Assembly: GCF_037176765.1 (NCBI RefSeq)
Contig: NC_090028.1
Location: forward strand, 20,595,234-20,659,233
DNA length: 64,000 nt
Source of the DNA: Anolis sagrei
Lineage: Eukaryota > Chordata > Lepidosauria > Squamata > Anolidae
Direction of reading: 5' to 3'
Position numbers and translations under genes: made by a program. Shown piece after piece: positions 41,901-52,579 of this stretch (the stretch's first letter is position 1; each line of letters starts with the position of its first letter). Under the pieces are notes generated by a model, which ran no database searches, was not told where the DNA came from, and worked only from the letters and a program-made list of their open reading frames with translations.

Positions 41901-44900
41901 ATATTGTTGAAATATGACGCTCCATGCAGTCATGCCGGCCACATGACCTTGGAGGTGTCTATGGACAACAGCGGCTCTTCTGTTTAGAAATGCACCACAC
42001 CCTAGAGTCAGACATGACTAGACTTAATGTCAGGGGACAGCCTTTACCTTTTTTATGACCCTCCAACCTCTGTTTTAGGGCCCTTGCACACAGCCATATA
42101 ACCCAGAATATCAAGGCAAATCCTACAATATCTACTTTGAACTGGGTTAGCCGAGTCCATACTGCCATATATTCCAGTTCAAAGCAGAAAATGTGGGATT
42201 TTATTCAGCTGTGTGGAAGGAGCCTAAAAGCCTCCAAGGAAGGAGCAGTTAACACTAAGGAGTACAGTAAGTGCCATCTCATGTCCCCTGGCCGACTATG
42301 TAAACAGTTGTGTTTGGTTCCATCTCAGAACCAGCCCAAATGTTTACAAAGGTCCAAAGTCGCTGTTTGCACTCATTTCCTGGGGGAAATTTGACCCAAC
42401 CCGCAATTTTTGTTAATGCAGTTCAATGCTAATCCAGATCAGGTCTGTACATCTTGCAGCCATCACAAGTTCATACACCCTTTGGTCAGTGTAAATGTGC
42501 CTATATAGCCCTGTCTGAGTGTATTTGACTCCCAGATACATACTGTGTCTTCCAGACTGCAGTTGAAAATATACTTGTTAAAATGTAGGAATGATTTCCA
42601 GAAGGACTTCTAAGATTTAAGGCCTTTTCACACACTCCTGTTAAAATGTTTTATTCTGATTCCACTTTTAACTGCCATAGTTTCGCTTGATGGGACCTTG
42701 GAATTTGCAGTTTAGGTAGGGACATTTTGAATTCTCCATCAGAGAGTTCTAATGCTTCTCTAAACTACAAAGCACCATGGTAGTTCAAGTTGAATTATAG
42801 TGCTGTAATAGTATGAAAAAACAATTTGGAACCACAATTACTTAAATAACTTCAACATTTCAAATAATTTTCACAGTTTAAAAAAGTTAAGTTTTTAAAC
42901 TGAACTTGTATTTCATTAAAGCAGCCTTGGGAACCTTGGGATGGAAGGGAAACGTGTATTTAAGGTCAATTGAGAAACAGGGAGGGAACCGTGTACATAT
43001 CCCCCCTGTTATGCCACTGGGTGCTGGTCCATCTCCGAGCCCAATTCAGAGTGCTAGTTTTGACATATAAAGCTCTATATGGTTCGGGCCCAGCTTACTT
43101 GTCCGAATGTATCTGCCCCTATGTCCCACCTCGCAATTTAAGATCATCCGGGGAGGCCCTGCTCTCGCTCCCGTCAACAGCGCAAATGCGGCTGCCGGGG
43201 ACAAGGAGCAGGGCCTTCTCAGCTGTGCCCCCCCCCCCCCCCCCGGCCTATGGAACACACTCCCAAAGGAGGTAAGACCTGCTCCCTCGCTCCTGACATT
43301 TAGAAAAAAATTAAAATCATGGTTCTGGGACCAGGCCTTCGGACAATAGATGTATGCAGCTTTTAGTGGGACAAGGACTGGAATGGTGACTCGACTGATG
43401 ATATTGCTTTATGGTTTTAATAACTGTTTTGATATTTGATGATGTACTGTTTTTAATATGTTTTATGTTTAAAGTGTGGTTTTACTGTTGTAGTTGTAAG
43501 GCATTGAATTTTTGCCATTATCTATGTGTAAACCACTTTGAGTGCTGTATAAATGCTGTAAATAAATAAATAAGGGATTCCATATGGTTGGGACCACTAC
43601 AAGTAAGGTCCATAACTGCTGTGCCTGCCAACTTCATAGATTGGTGGACACAATAGCAGAATATGGGTTGAGCCTCTTTATGGCATAGTACAGGGGTCCA
43701 CAAACTTTTTAAATAGAGGGCCAGGTTATAATTTGAAGAAAAAAATGAATGACATCCTATGCAAGCTGCACATATCTTATTTGTAGTGTAAAAAACACTT
43801 AAAAACAATACAATAATTAAAATGAGGAACAATTTTAACAAATATAAATGTATTAGTATTCCAATGGGAAGTGTGGGCCTGCTTTTGGCTGATGAGATAG
43901 GATTGTTGTTGTTGTTGTTGTTGTTGTTGTGTGCTTTCAAGTCATTTCAGACTTAGGTTGACCTTGAGCGAGGGCCAGGTAAATGACCTTGGAGGGCTGC
44001 ATCCAGCCCCTGTGCCTTAGTTTGAGGACCCCTGGCATAGAATATTGAACTGAGACACTGGAAAACGAGGATTAAAAGCCCCCCACCCTGCAAGAAACCC
44101 ACTGGATGATCTTGGCATGTTATACTCTAGCAAGCCTGAGAGGAAGTCCAGGCAACCCCATCTTTGAACAAATATTGCCACAGACTCCTATGATAGTTTT
44201 GTCTTAGGATCACAGTAAGTTGAAGGCATACAACAGTCACAACAACAAATTGTATACAAATCCAAGATGTTCTTTGAAATAACATTTTAAATATATAAAA
44301 AATACATAACAAGTTCCCAACCATGAGCATGGACATCATAGAGCAAAATTCAGCAACTGTCTGTGAAATCCACTCACATATGAACTATGTCTGAGAGCCC
44401 CTCCACACAGCCATATATCTCAGAATATCAAGGCAGATAATCTACAATAATCTGCTTTGAATTGGATTATCTAGTTCTACACTGCCATATAATACAGTTC
44501 GATGTGGACTTTATACAGGTGTGTGGAAGGTGTGTGAGATCATTTTTCCTGATAGGAAAGGTATATCAGTGCAGTTTGAATTGAATGGCAATTTCACAAA
44601 TGAGATGACTTGATGGGGCAATTTTGGAGGGGTGAAAAATGTGTGATGTTGAAACATAAACCTTAGTTGAACCTAGTTCCAGGTTTAAGAGATAAGATGA
44701 TAAAATGCCATTCAGATAAAATGCTAATTCTGCAGCGTCTACATTACATTGTGGGCCACTGCATGAAATTTATTTAACATAACTAGTAGCTCTGAGAGGC
44801 CCCTTCCACACACCTGAATAAAATCCCACATTTTCTGCTTTGAACTGGGTTATATGGCAGTGTGGACTCAGATAACTCAGTTCAAAACAGATATTGTGAG

Positions 44901-47900
44901 ATTTTGTGCCTTGATATTCTGTGTTATATGGCTGTCTGGAAGGGCCCTGAGTTGGGGAAACGAACAGGTGGATGGGCTTGATCCAAGCTAGTCAGTAGAT
45001 TCAGTGGACTCTCAGCCAATGCTAAAGAATGCTAAATGCTGACACAAAACCAGAACCCCAAAATAGATGATTTCCTGTAGGTTTTGGTGTTCTTGCTCTC
45101 TTCACACTAACATTCAGCCTGTATATATCCTTTGAATATCACAGAAGGGCTTCTCAATAAGTGTGTGTGTGCACCATTTCCGCTATCTACATCCTCCCCA
45201 CTCTCTCAGTGCCATTACCACAGAGGAAGCTGTTAAAATGAGCAATAAGAGTTTTCACTTCATACATCTTGAGGAGATAATATTACATCAATAAAAGCTT
45301 ATGCTTATATTGCATCTTCTTTCTCTCAGTCTCGAAAGTACTGCAAGATCCCTTTGGATACTACTATTCAGACTAACACAGCTCTGTCTTTGAAGAGATT
45401 CCATACTTCCCATGTTGTCTCTAGTTTGATCCTGATATTAGCTGGTGGGTAGGGATAGGAAGTACGTACCCCACTCCATCCCCGTCCAAGACATTCTTGG
45501 GCTGCAAGTATCAGCAAGTACTCACTACTGGTTAGTCTGGTTACTGCTATTAGAAGTGTTGCCATCTAGGACCCTTTCCCACTTTATATCTACATCAAAT
45601 ATTTGAAGTAATTCATGTTCAAAAGATAGTCAGAGGGCAGGCAGGAAATTAATGACTCAGCCTATATTTCAATCTGCATCCCCAACCCCCCCAAAAAAAC
45701 TACTTTAGCCTTCACTAATAGAGTATAATATTTAGATTTCGAAGGATTTACTTAGACAAGGATTATATAGAAGTGGTTTTTGCCCATTGATTCCTCTGAA
45801 ATCCTATAGCACCTGGTTTTCATTGGCGATTTCTCATCGAAGTGCTGACCAGAGCTGGCTCTGCTAACTAAGCTTCAGAAATCAGATTGGACCTGGTCCC
45901 TTAGGATAGCTAGGTCCTTCGCTCCTCAAGGCTAAAAGTGTTATTTTTCCTGATATATATTGGGGATGTTCTTGTAGATAAGCCTGTGCCAACTATTTCT
46001 GTTCCAAAGTAGAAAATTATTTTATTATACCTCATTTGATATACATAACTATTATTTCTTAAACATCTGATATGCTAGTCATGTCAAAATCTTATTCAAA
46101 GACTTTCAGTATTTAATTGTTTGTGCTCTACTGATGGAAAATGCATTGGGTGCTATATTGTCATTTCCACGCTACTCATCTTCTGCTTTTAGCACAGTGT
46201 GAAAAGAGAACTTGGCAGTTTTGAAATCTGCTTGTTCTTCCACAGAATGATGAGTTCTTCCTCCTATTATAACATGTATATTTCAGCTTATCCACCAGTA
46301 AATTTAATTTCCATTTTAAATTATTTTTAAGTTGATTTTTTTAGAATTATACATTTTGTTTAAATAAAAAGAGCAGATAAATGTATTGAAAGTAATTGTT
46401 AAATAACAATGGGGGAATCAGTAGTCTGTGTGTTTGCTGTCTTATCTTTACATTGTTTCAACATATGGTGACTCTAAGGCGAACCTATTGTGGAGTTTTC
46501 TTGATAAGATTTGTTCAGAGGAGGCTTGCCATTGCCTTCTTTTAAGACTGAGTGAGTTCTTCCAAGGTCATCCAGTGGGTTAAACCCCTGTGCCGGCAGG
46601 ACTGAAAACCAACAAGTTGCAGGTTTGAATCCAGGGAGAGGCGGATGAGCTCCCTCTGTCAGCTCTAGCTCCTCATGCGGGGACATGAGAGAAGCCTCCC
46701 ACAAGGATGATAAAAACATCAAATCATCCAGACGTCCCCTGGGCACACCAGAAGCGACTTGCAGTTTCTCGGGTCGCTCCTGACACAAAAAACAAAACAA
46801 AACAAAAGAAAAAAACAGTATATTTCCGTGGCCATGCAGGGAAATACCGAGTTCCACAACCATAGTCCAGCACTCAGACCACTATACCAAACTGCCATTC
46901 TTGATAATTTTACCATGGCACAATTAATACATATATTTGGAACCGTTTCATTCTGCCCAAGCTTTGGTAATTTCTAATAGCAAACTCAGCTCTATATGTG
47001 CCTGTGTTCTTAAATAGTCAAAATAATGCTATCCATGTGTTGTCGAAGGCTTTTTTGAAAGTCCAGGGTGGGAGAAAGAACTTTTGTCTGTTGGAGGCAA
47101 GTGTGAATGTTGCAGTGAATCACCTTGATTGCAGCTTCAAGGCCTGGTTGATTCCTGCCTGGGGGAATCCTTTGTTGGGAGGTGTTAGCTGGCCCTGATC
47201 TTTTCATGACTGGAATTCTCCTGTTTCAGAGTGTTGTTCTTTATTTACTGTCCTGATTTTAGAGTTTTTAAAATACTATTTTCTGTTGAAATTGTTCACA
47301 TGCTTATGGAGTTCAATGGCTTCTCTGTGTTGTCTGGTATAGTGGTTGTAAGAATGGTTCAGCATTTCCGTGTTCTCAAATAATATGCTGTTTCCAGGTT
47401 GGTTCATCAAGTGCTCTGCTATGGCTGACTTCTCTGGTTGAATTAGTCTGCAGCGCCTTTCATGTTCCTTGATTCATGACTGGGCAATGCAGCAATTGGG
47501 GGTCCCTATGTAAAAGGGAGAAAACCATAAAAATGAAAAAATCTGGCTACCAGTATTTTAAAAAACTCTAAAATCAGGACAGTCAATAAAGAACAACATT
47601 CTGTAAACAGGGGAATTCCAGAATGAAACAATAATGAAAAATGTTGAAGAGGGAGCTAGGAAATTTGACCCTACATACATATGTGGTGAGATTGTAAATA
47701 TGTGAAAGATTTTTGGGAATTGGTTGTAAGGGAAATAGAAAATATTATGAATATTGAAATTAGAAGGAATCCAGTAGAAATATTACTTTTAATTAAAAGA
47801 TAGGATGGGAACGGCAAGAGGGAAAAAATTAATGGACATGCTATTAACAGCAGCTAGATCAGTGATTCTCAACCTTCCTAATACTGTGAACCCTTAATAC

Positions 47901-50900
47901 AGTTTCTCATGTTGCGAGGACCCCCAAACATTTTTCCCCGTTACTACGTCATAACTGTAATTTTGCTACTATTATGAATTGTAACGTAAATATCTGATAT
48001 GGAGGATGTATTCACTGGACCAAATTTGGCACAAATACCCAATACGCCCAAATTTGAATACTAGTGGGGTTGGGGGGGATTGATTTTGTCATTTGGAAGT
48101 TGTGGTTGCTGGGATTTATAGTTCACCTACAATCAAAGAGCATTCTGAACTCCACCAACAATGGAATTGAACCAAACTTGGCACACAGAATTCCCATGAC
48201 CAACAGAAAATACTGGAAGGATTTGATGGGTATTGACCTTGAGTTTTGGAGTTGTAGTTCACCTACATCCAGAGAGCACGATGAACTCAAACAATGATGG
48301 ATCTGAATCAAACTTGGCACGAATACTCATTATGCACAAATGCGAACGCTGGGAAAACAGACCTTGGCATTTGGGAGTTGTAGTTGCTGGGATTTATAGT
48401 TCACCTTCAATCAAAGAGCATTCTGAACCCCACCAACGATAGAATTGGGTAAAACCTCCCACACAGAATCCTCATGATCAACAGAAAATACTGTGTTTTC
48501 TGATGATCTTTGGCAACCCCTCCGACACTCCCTCGTGACCCCCCCCCCCCCCCCCAGGGATCCCGACCTCCAGGTTGAGAAACACTGAGCTAGATTATTA
48601 ATTGCAAAATATTGAAAAGGGGAAATGAAAATACAAATTAATGACTGGTATAAAGAAGTCTGGACAATGGCATTGAATGCTAAGCTAACATCAAACTTAA
48701 AAGTAAAGAAGGGATTATGGGGAAAACAACTTTGAAAGTATTTGGAGAGAGAAAAATAGAAAAGTGTTGGGGGGGAAAGATGGGAGTTTACCTCCAAATG
48801 AAGAATTGAACTTTTGGTGGGACTTTAGAAGAAGAGATGGCTGTGGAGAATAGGAGCACAAAGGTGAAAGAAAATAAAAGAGGGGAAAATGTATAGCATA
48901 TGTCTATATAACTTTAATTTTTTTTAAAAATGGGGGGGGGGGGATTCCGATTCCCCATTTAGCTGTCGGATCTCTTCTGGCATGTCATTCCATAGTCGCT
49001 GGAGTAGCCGCCCCCCAGAGGACCCCAATGTCCTAAAGGACATATTGTAAAGGAAAAGGTGATTCTGTAGATAACCTGGACTGAAACCATGCAGGGCTTT
49101 AAAGGTCAAAACCAACACTTTGTACTTTGCCTGGAAACTAAGAAGTATATAAGATATAAGTATATTTTGTACTTTGACATTCCTGCTTATAGGGCCAGCC
49201 CTTTCATTATGCAGAATGAAGCATACTTATTAGGCCTCAGATTTGTGGTGTCCTATAAGGGCAGCAAATTCATATTTAATGTATGTATAATAGCCAGGAA
49301 AGAAGACGGCCACTTGTAGCATTTGTCTTCCACGGGTGCCAAGATAATGCAGAACTGGTATGCAAGTGAATTGTTTGTTGTATTTTTCAGGATGCTTTCA
49401 ACTCCCTGGTAGCAGCGCTGTTTCTCTTCATTGCAGGCCTGTGTGGAATAATTAAAAAAGCCATTCCTGAAGATTTAATTGGAGGCGTAAGTAAGAGAGT
49501 CTGTGATAGCAGCAATACGTACAGATCACGTGCAATCCATTCACCAGGCCAGGCTTTGAAAACCTTTTTGTTGGTCTCATAAAGCTATCATTTCATCTCC
49601 TTTATCACAATAAATAGTCACCATCTGCATGTTTTGATATTTCTTGTTCTCTTGACCATAGCATTCCTTTGTTGTTGTTCATTCGTTCAGTCGTCTCCGA
49701 CTCTTCGTGACCTCATGGACCAGCCTACGCCAGAGCTCCCTGTCGGCCGTTACCACCCCCAGCTCCCTCAAGGTCAGTCCAGTCACTTCAAGGATGCCAT
49801 CCATCCATCTTGCCCTTGGTCGGCCCCTCTTCCTTTTGCCTTCCACTTTCCCCAGCATAATTGTCTTCTCTAGGCTTTCCTGTCTCCTCATGATGTGGCC
49901 AAAGTACTTCAACTTTGTCTCTAGTATCTTTCCTTCCAGTGAGCAGTCGTGCTTTATTTCCTGGAGGATGGACTGGTTGGATCTTCTCGCAGTCCAAGGC
50001 ACTCTCAGCACTTTCCTCCAGCACCACAGCTCAAAAGCATCTATCTTCCTTCGCTCAGCCTTCCCTAAGGTCCAGCTCTCACATCCGTAGGTTACTACAG
50101 GGAATACCATGGCTTTGACTAGGCGGATCTTTGTTGCCAGTGTGATGTCTCTACTCTTCACTATTTTATCGAGACTGGACATTGCTCTCCTCCCAAGAAG
50201 TAAGCGTCTTCTGATTTCCTGGCTACAGTCTGCATCTGCAGTAATCTTTGCACCTAGAAATACAAAGTCTGTCACGGCCTCCACGGTTTCTCCCTCTATT
50301 TTCCAGTTGTCAATCATTCTTGTTGCCATAATCTTGGTTTTTTTGACGTTTAGCTGCAACCCGGCTTTTGCGCTTTCTTCTTTCACCTTGATTAGAAGGC
50401 TCCTCAGCTCCTCCTCGCTTTCGGCCATCAGGGTGGTGTCATCTGCATATCTGAGGTTGTTAATGTTTCTTCCAGCAATTTTCACCCCAGCTTTGCATTC
50501 CTAGGTACATTATAATTCACTGAACTATGCTTGGATCCTGATAATTAGTGATGGCGGCGCTCCATGCGGTCATGCTGGCCACATGACCTTGGAGGTGTCT
50601 ATGGACAACGCTGGCTCTTCGGCTTAGAAATTGAGATGAGCACCACACCCCAGGGTCAGACGTGACTGGACTTAATGTCAGGGGACAACCTTTACCTTTA
50701 CCTTTCCTCCTCAGACAGATAGCTGGTGGAGGGGGTCCAACCCAAGTTGATATCACAGGGTTGAAACCACTACCTCTACCATGGTCCCAATCCCTATTTC
50801 TCTTACTACAGAATCTTTAAAAAAGGAAAGAATGAAATGAAACAACAGCAATGGCACACTCCTTACTGTTACTAATGATGTTGAGACAAAGTAACTGTGA

Positions 50901-52121
50901 ACGCAGTGGGATTTTGCAAGTTTTCTATCATCCATTCATAATTATTCTTATGCCAAGAGAGCTGGCAATTCACATTTTCTACAGTAAAATAGATTAAGGT
51001 TCCCCATTTGAAATCATATTTCATATTTGAAAGAGAATATAAGTTACTCTATATATTTGAGTATAAGTCAAGTTTTTCAGCCCCTTTTTTAGGCTGAAAA
51101 AGCCTCGGCTTATACTCAAATCAAAGTTATTTATCATTTTACTCTGTTGTTGTTGTTGTTGTTATTGCATTTATTAGTTTACAGTATTTATTATTATTAT
51201 TACATTTATATGAATTTACTCTATTATTATTTCATTACATTTATTATTTTACTCCATTACTATTGTTATTACATTTCCATTATTTTTATTACTTTTATTA
51301 TTTTACTCTATTATTATTGGAAGGATACGTAAGCACATTTACATTGAAGAAGGTTAGAATAATGGTTTAATCAGAGTTGGGCAGTATTATCTTAAATTAC
51401 AGTTTTATGTAAACATTCAAAAACATTTAACCTACTGATGCCTCAATTAATGTAATTTTATTGGTATCTATTTTTATTTCAAAATTTACCAGTAGCATCT
51501 GCATTTCCCACCCTCGGCTTATACTCGAGTCAATACGCTTTCCCAGTTTTTTGTGGTAAAATTAGGTGCCCTGGCTTATATTCGGATGACTTATACTCGA
51601 GTATATACGGTACTTCAAGTTGACTGCATATATATTACTAGTCAAATCTAGTAAATCCATCTTTTAATCTCCTCTCTTGTTTCCCAAGTTGTATTCAATT
51701 TGACAACAGCCAGAACAGTCCTTGGAGCTAATTAGTATACTATAGCTAATGAAATCGAAGCAAGGGGAAATGGAAATGATCCCCAAAATTTTCAAAAAGT
51801 GAACAACAGTGGACTTACTTAGTTAATTAATTGAATAATTTTATTGAATTAATGTCTTCAGCGTCAGAAATTAAATATTTGAGCCAAACATTGACAAAAC
51901 AGAGCTGTGGCTGTTCAGATAATATGGGTCAAAATTATAATAGTAACTACATGCAATGTTCAATAGATTTTAGAAGGATGGTGTAATCTGAGTGAATTTA
52001 TTTTCATTTGCAGGTGTTTTTCCTGATTCTCTGTGCTCTTTGTATAGCCGATGCTGTGTTTCTCTTGAAGAATATTACTTTTAATAGACCCCCAACAAGT
52101 AGGGACATTATTCACAGATAG
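38861..52121 (+). CDS. CKLF: MARVEL-domain protein of the CKLF/CMTM family (complete, 4 exons)
   Basis: Chemokine-like factor family members are small four-helix membrane proteins; mammalian CKLF also has secreted forms reported as leukocyte attractants. Four exons join in frame to 141 residues: 38861-38923, 41453-41611, 49391-49486, 52014-52121. All introns are GT-AG and phase 0. The exon borders fall exactly where I recall human CKLF having them: KMARM|ALAF versus KMLRL|ALTV, FWPLA|DAFNSLV versus FWPLL|DIINSLV, and GG|VFFLILCALCIADA versus GGG|VFALVTAVCCLADG. Likely helices: 22-34, 42-62, 80-98, 108-124. The C-terminus (NITFNRPPTSRDIIHR) is shorter than in human CKLF. ATG 38861 is the only start between a MITE and the donor. 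The gene is divergent from TK2, as in mammals. CMTM1 or CMTM2 identity cannot be excluded, because the cluster differs between lineages. Confidence 0.82.
39005..39172. mobile_element. Foldback hAT MITE in CKLF intron 1
   Basis: CAAGTGTTTTGGACTTCAGC and the mirrored GGAGTTGAAGTCCAAAACAC around a CGCTTAAG-type centre. Confidence 0.82.
39243..40640. mobile_element. Cluster of Harbinger-like foldback MITEs
   Basis: At least five partly overlapping copies (39243-39353 plus 39967-40030, 40030-40255, 40255-40397, 40485-40635) share GGCCCCTTCCACACAGC ends and mirrored arms (ATATCTGCTTTGAACTGG and complement). A TAA or TTA often abuts the ends, as expected for the PIF/Harbinger 3-bp duplication. Confidence 0.75.
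39354..39966 (+). mobile_element. Non-autonomous Helitron
   Basis: The element starts TCTATATAAATAAAAATGTA and ends GGCGGGTCCAGCTAG, with a T after it. A short hairpin (AACGCGTGGCGGG region) precedes the CTAG end. There are no inverted repeats and no duplication, and the flanks are two halves of one Harbinger-like MITE. The middle (39535-39935) is a purine-rich (GGAA)n tract. Confidence 0.78.
41175..41335. mobile_element. Penelope-like terminal sequence, inverted pair
   Basis: GTTGTTGAAGGCTTTCAAGG, GGCCATGTTCCAGAAACATT and its mirrored AACATGGCCATACAGCCC. It ends 120 bp before CKLF exon 2. Confidence 0.65.
41453..41611 (+). CDS. CKLF: CKLF exon 2
   Basis: 53 codons from ALAFMATVTFGVG to VLSFLFWPLA. 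Acceptor TTCCTTGCAG, donor GCT|GTAAGT. It holds the first two hydrophobic helices and the FWPL motif. Confidence 0.92.
41915..42055 (+). mobile_element. Sauria-type SINE, 3' half
   Basis: CGCTCCATGCAGTCATGCCG to ACATGACTAGACTTAATGTC. Confidence 0.8.
42075..42225. mobile_element. Harbinger-like foldback MITE
   Basis: GGGCCCTTGCACACAGCC and GTGTGGAAGGAGCC ends with TTTTA/TAAAA beside them. Confidence 0.78.
42226..42984. other. CKLF intron 2, no feature recognised
   Basis: Single-copy-looking intron sequence without a recognisable exon or repeat. Confidence 0.4.
42985..43575 (+). mobile_element. L2 LINE, 3' part
   Basis: [36 protein letters not shown], then FRKKLKSWFWDQAFGQ in another frame after a C homopolymer, and a tail with an (AAAT)n end. 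Confidence 0.87.
43691..44034. mobile_element. hAT-type MITE with near-perfect target duplication
   Basis: CAGGGGTCCACAAAC to TTTGAGGACCCCTG, flanked by GCATAGTA and GCATAGAA (7 of 8). Same family as 7946-8292. It contains a (GTT)n run. Confidence 0.88.
44395..44535. mobile_element. Harbinger-like foldback MITE
   Basis: CCCCTCCACACAGCC and GTGTGGAAGG ends; mirrored arms. Confidence 0.72.
44797..44952. mobile_element. Harbinger-like foldback MITE
   Basis: GGCCCCTTCCACACACC and CTGGAAGGGCCC ends; mirrored arms. Confidence 0.78.
44953..46438. other. CKLF intron 2, about 1.5 kb without a recognised feature
   Basis: The longest stretch here with no visible transposon. Nothing coding was seen on either strand. 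Its survival without insertions could reflect constraint or chance. Confidence 0.4.
46439..46905 (-). mobile_element. tRNA-derived SINE split by a Sauria SINE
   Basis: The left part (AACCTATTGTGGAGTTTTCT, AAGGTCATCCAGTGG) resumes after the insertion at 46800 (CCGTGGCCATGCAGGGAAAT, AGCACTCAGACCACTATACC). The reverse strand reads a tRNA-like head. The related copy is 62104-62285. Confidence 0.7.
46573..46800 (+). mobile_element. Sauria-type SINE
   Basis: GTGGGTTAAACCCCTGTGCC, GCAGGTTTGAATCC and CTCCTGACACAAAA. The A-box start is missing at the junction. Confidence 0.85.
47038..47515 (-). mobile_element. Penelope-like element, endonuclease end
   Basis: The reverse strand reads EHERRCRLIQPEKSAIAEHL, MNQPGNSILFENTEML and REAIELHKHVNNFNRK, the C-terminal part of a Penelope GIY-YIG endonuclease domain. 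The 3' sequence then runs to the terminus TGTTGTCGAAGGC at 47038. This links the widely scattered terminal fragments in the window to Penelope. Confidence 0.8.
47516..47635 (+). mobile_element. Penelope-like fragment, inverted neighbour
   Basis: CATAAAAATGAAAAAATCTG, AAACTCTAAAATCAGGACAG: the segment after the endonuclease domain, facing the minus copy. Confidence 0.65.
47640..48920 (+). mobile_element. L1-like LINE fragment split by a hAT element
   Basis: GTARGKKLMDMLLTAAR before, and LLIAKYWKRGNEN, WTMALNAKLTSNLKVKKG after the insertion, follow the C-terminal pattern of L1 ORF2. Removing the hAT element and one duplication gives a continuous TAARLLIAKYW. Confidence 0.65.
47860..48587. mobile_element. 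hAT element with 8-bp target duplication
   Basis: Ends CAGTGATTCTCAACC and GGTTGAGAAACACTG; AGCTAGAT on both sides (47852-47859 and 48588-48595). A C homopolymer lies near the right end. Confidence 0.92.
48945..49135 (-). mobile_element. Divergent L2-like LINE fragment
   Basis: Reverse strand LVLTFKALHGFSPGYLQNHL and LWNDMPEEIRQLNG. Confidence 0.65.
49391..49486 (+). CDS. CKLF: CKLF exon 3
   Basis: 32 codons, DAFNSLVAALFLFIAGLCGI to PEDLIGG. Acceptor TATTTTTCAG, donor GGC|GTAAGT. Third helix. Confidence 0.92.
49668..50510 (-). mobile_element. RTE/BovB LINE, RT C-terminal part with intact frame
   Basis: A 268-residue open frame (50485-49679): IAGRNINNLRYADDTTLMAE (YADD box), VKAMVFPVVTYGCESWTLGK, AFELWCWRKVLRVPWTARRS and a C-terminus TKSRRRLNE, ending next to a (GTT)n stretch, the BovB tail. 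The uninterrupted frame suggests a young copy. Confidence 0.93.
50550..50712 (+). mobile_element. Sauria-type SINE, 3' half
   Basis: CGCTCCATGCGGTCATGCTG to GTGACTGGACTTAATGTCAG and ACCTTTACCTTTACC. Confidence 0.82.
51049..51611 (+). mobile_element. CTCGAG-ended MITE, copy 3
   Basis: ATATTTGAGTATAAGTC at the left and CTTATACTCGAGTATATACG at the right, with the interior order of 2346-2929. Confidence 0.78.
52014..52121 (+). CDS. CKLF: CKLF exon 4 and stop
   Basis: 35 codons, VFFLILCALCIADAVFLLKN to SRDIIHR, then TAG. Acceptor CATTTGCAG. Fourth helix. Confidence 0.92.
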   Translation: MFFLILCALCIADAVFLLKNITFNRPPTSRDIIHR

Positions 52122-52521
52122 AAGAAACAACCCAACATTTAATTTGTAATCCATTTGGTACACCTCTTGAACTATAAGGCTGCTTCAGTCATATTTTCTG
52201 CATATTTTTCTAACAGGATAGAAGCATACTTTAGCCAGTCAAGCACTCCTGTTTATTCCAGCAGCAGAAAATGAAGCATGTTTTTATCTTTCCCATCAAA
52301 AATCAATGTGGTGTAAAAATACATTAACTTCAGATGGATTTTCCCCTTATTTTTAAAATATGCAAGGATTTAAATCTAATATATTCAACTGTCTAAACAA
52401 TTTTAAATGACACTTTTCCTATGTGTTTTTATAAAACAGTTATAAATGTTACATTTCAAATGATTTGGAGATGTTCCGAAGTTTGTGAACTTTATGGTTT
52501 GTGTTAATTATTATTGTTTTC

Positions 52522-52527
52522 ATTAAA
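52522..52527 (+). terminator. Possible CKLF polyadenylation signal
   Basis: ATTAAA about 400 nt after the CKLF stop, in AT-rich sequence just before a BovB copy begins. Confidence 0.4.
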
Positions 52528-52579
52528 AAGCTTTTTTCTAAGTAATGATGAATTCCAAGTGTGTATTGTCAAGCATGCT

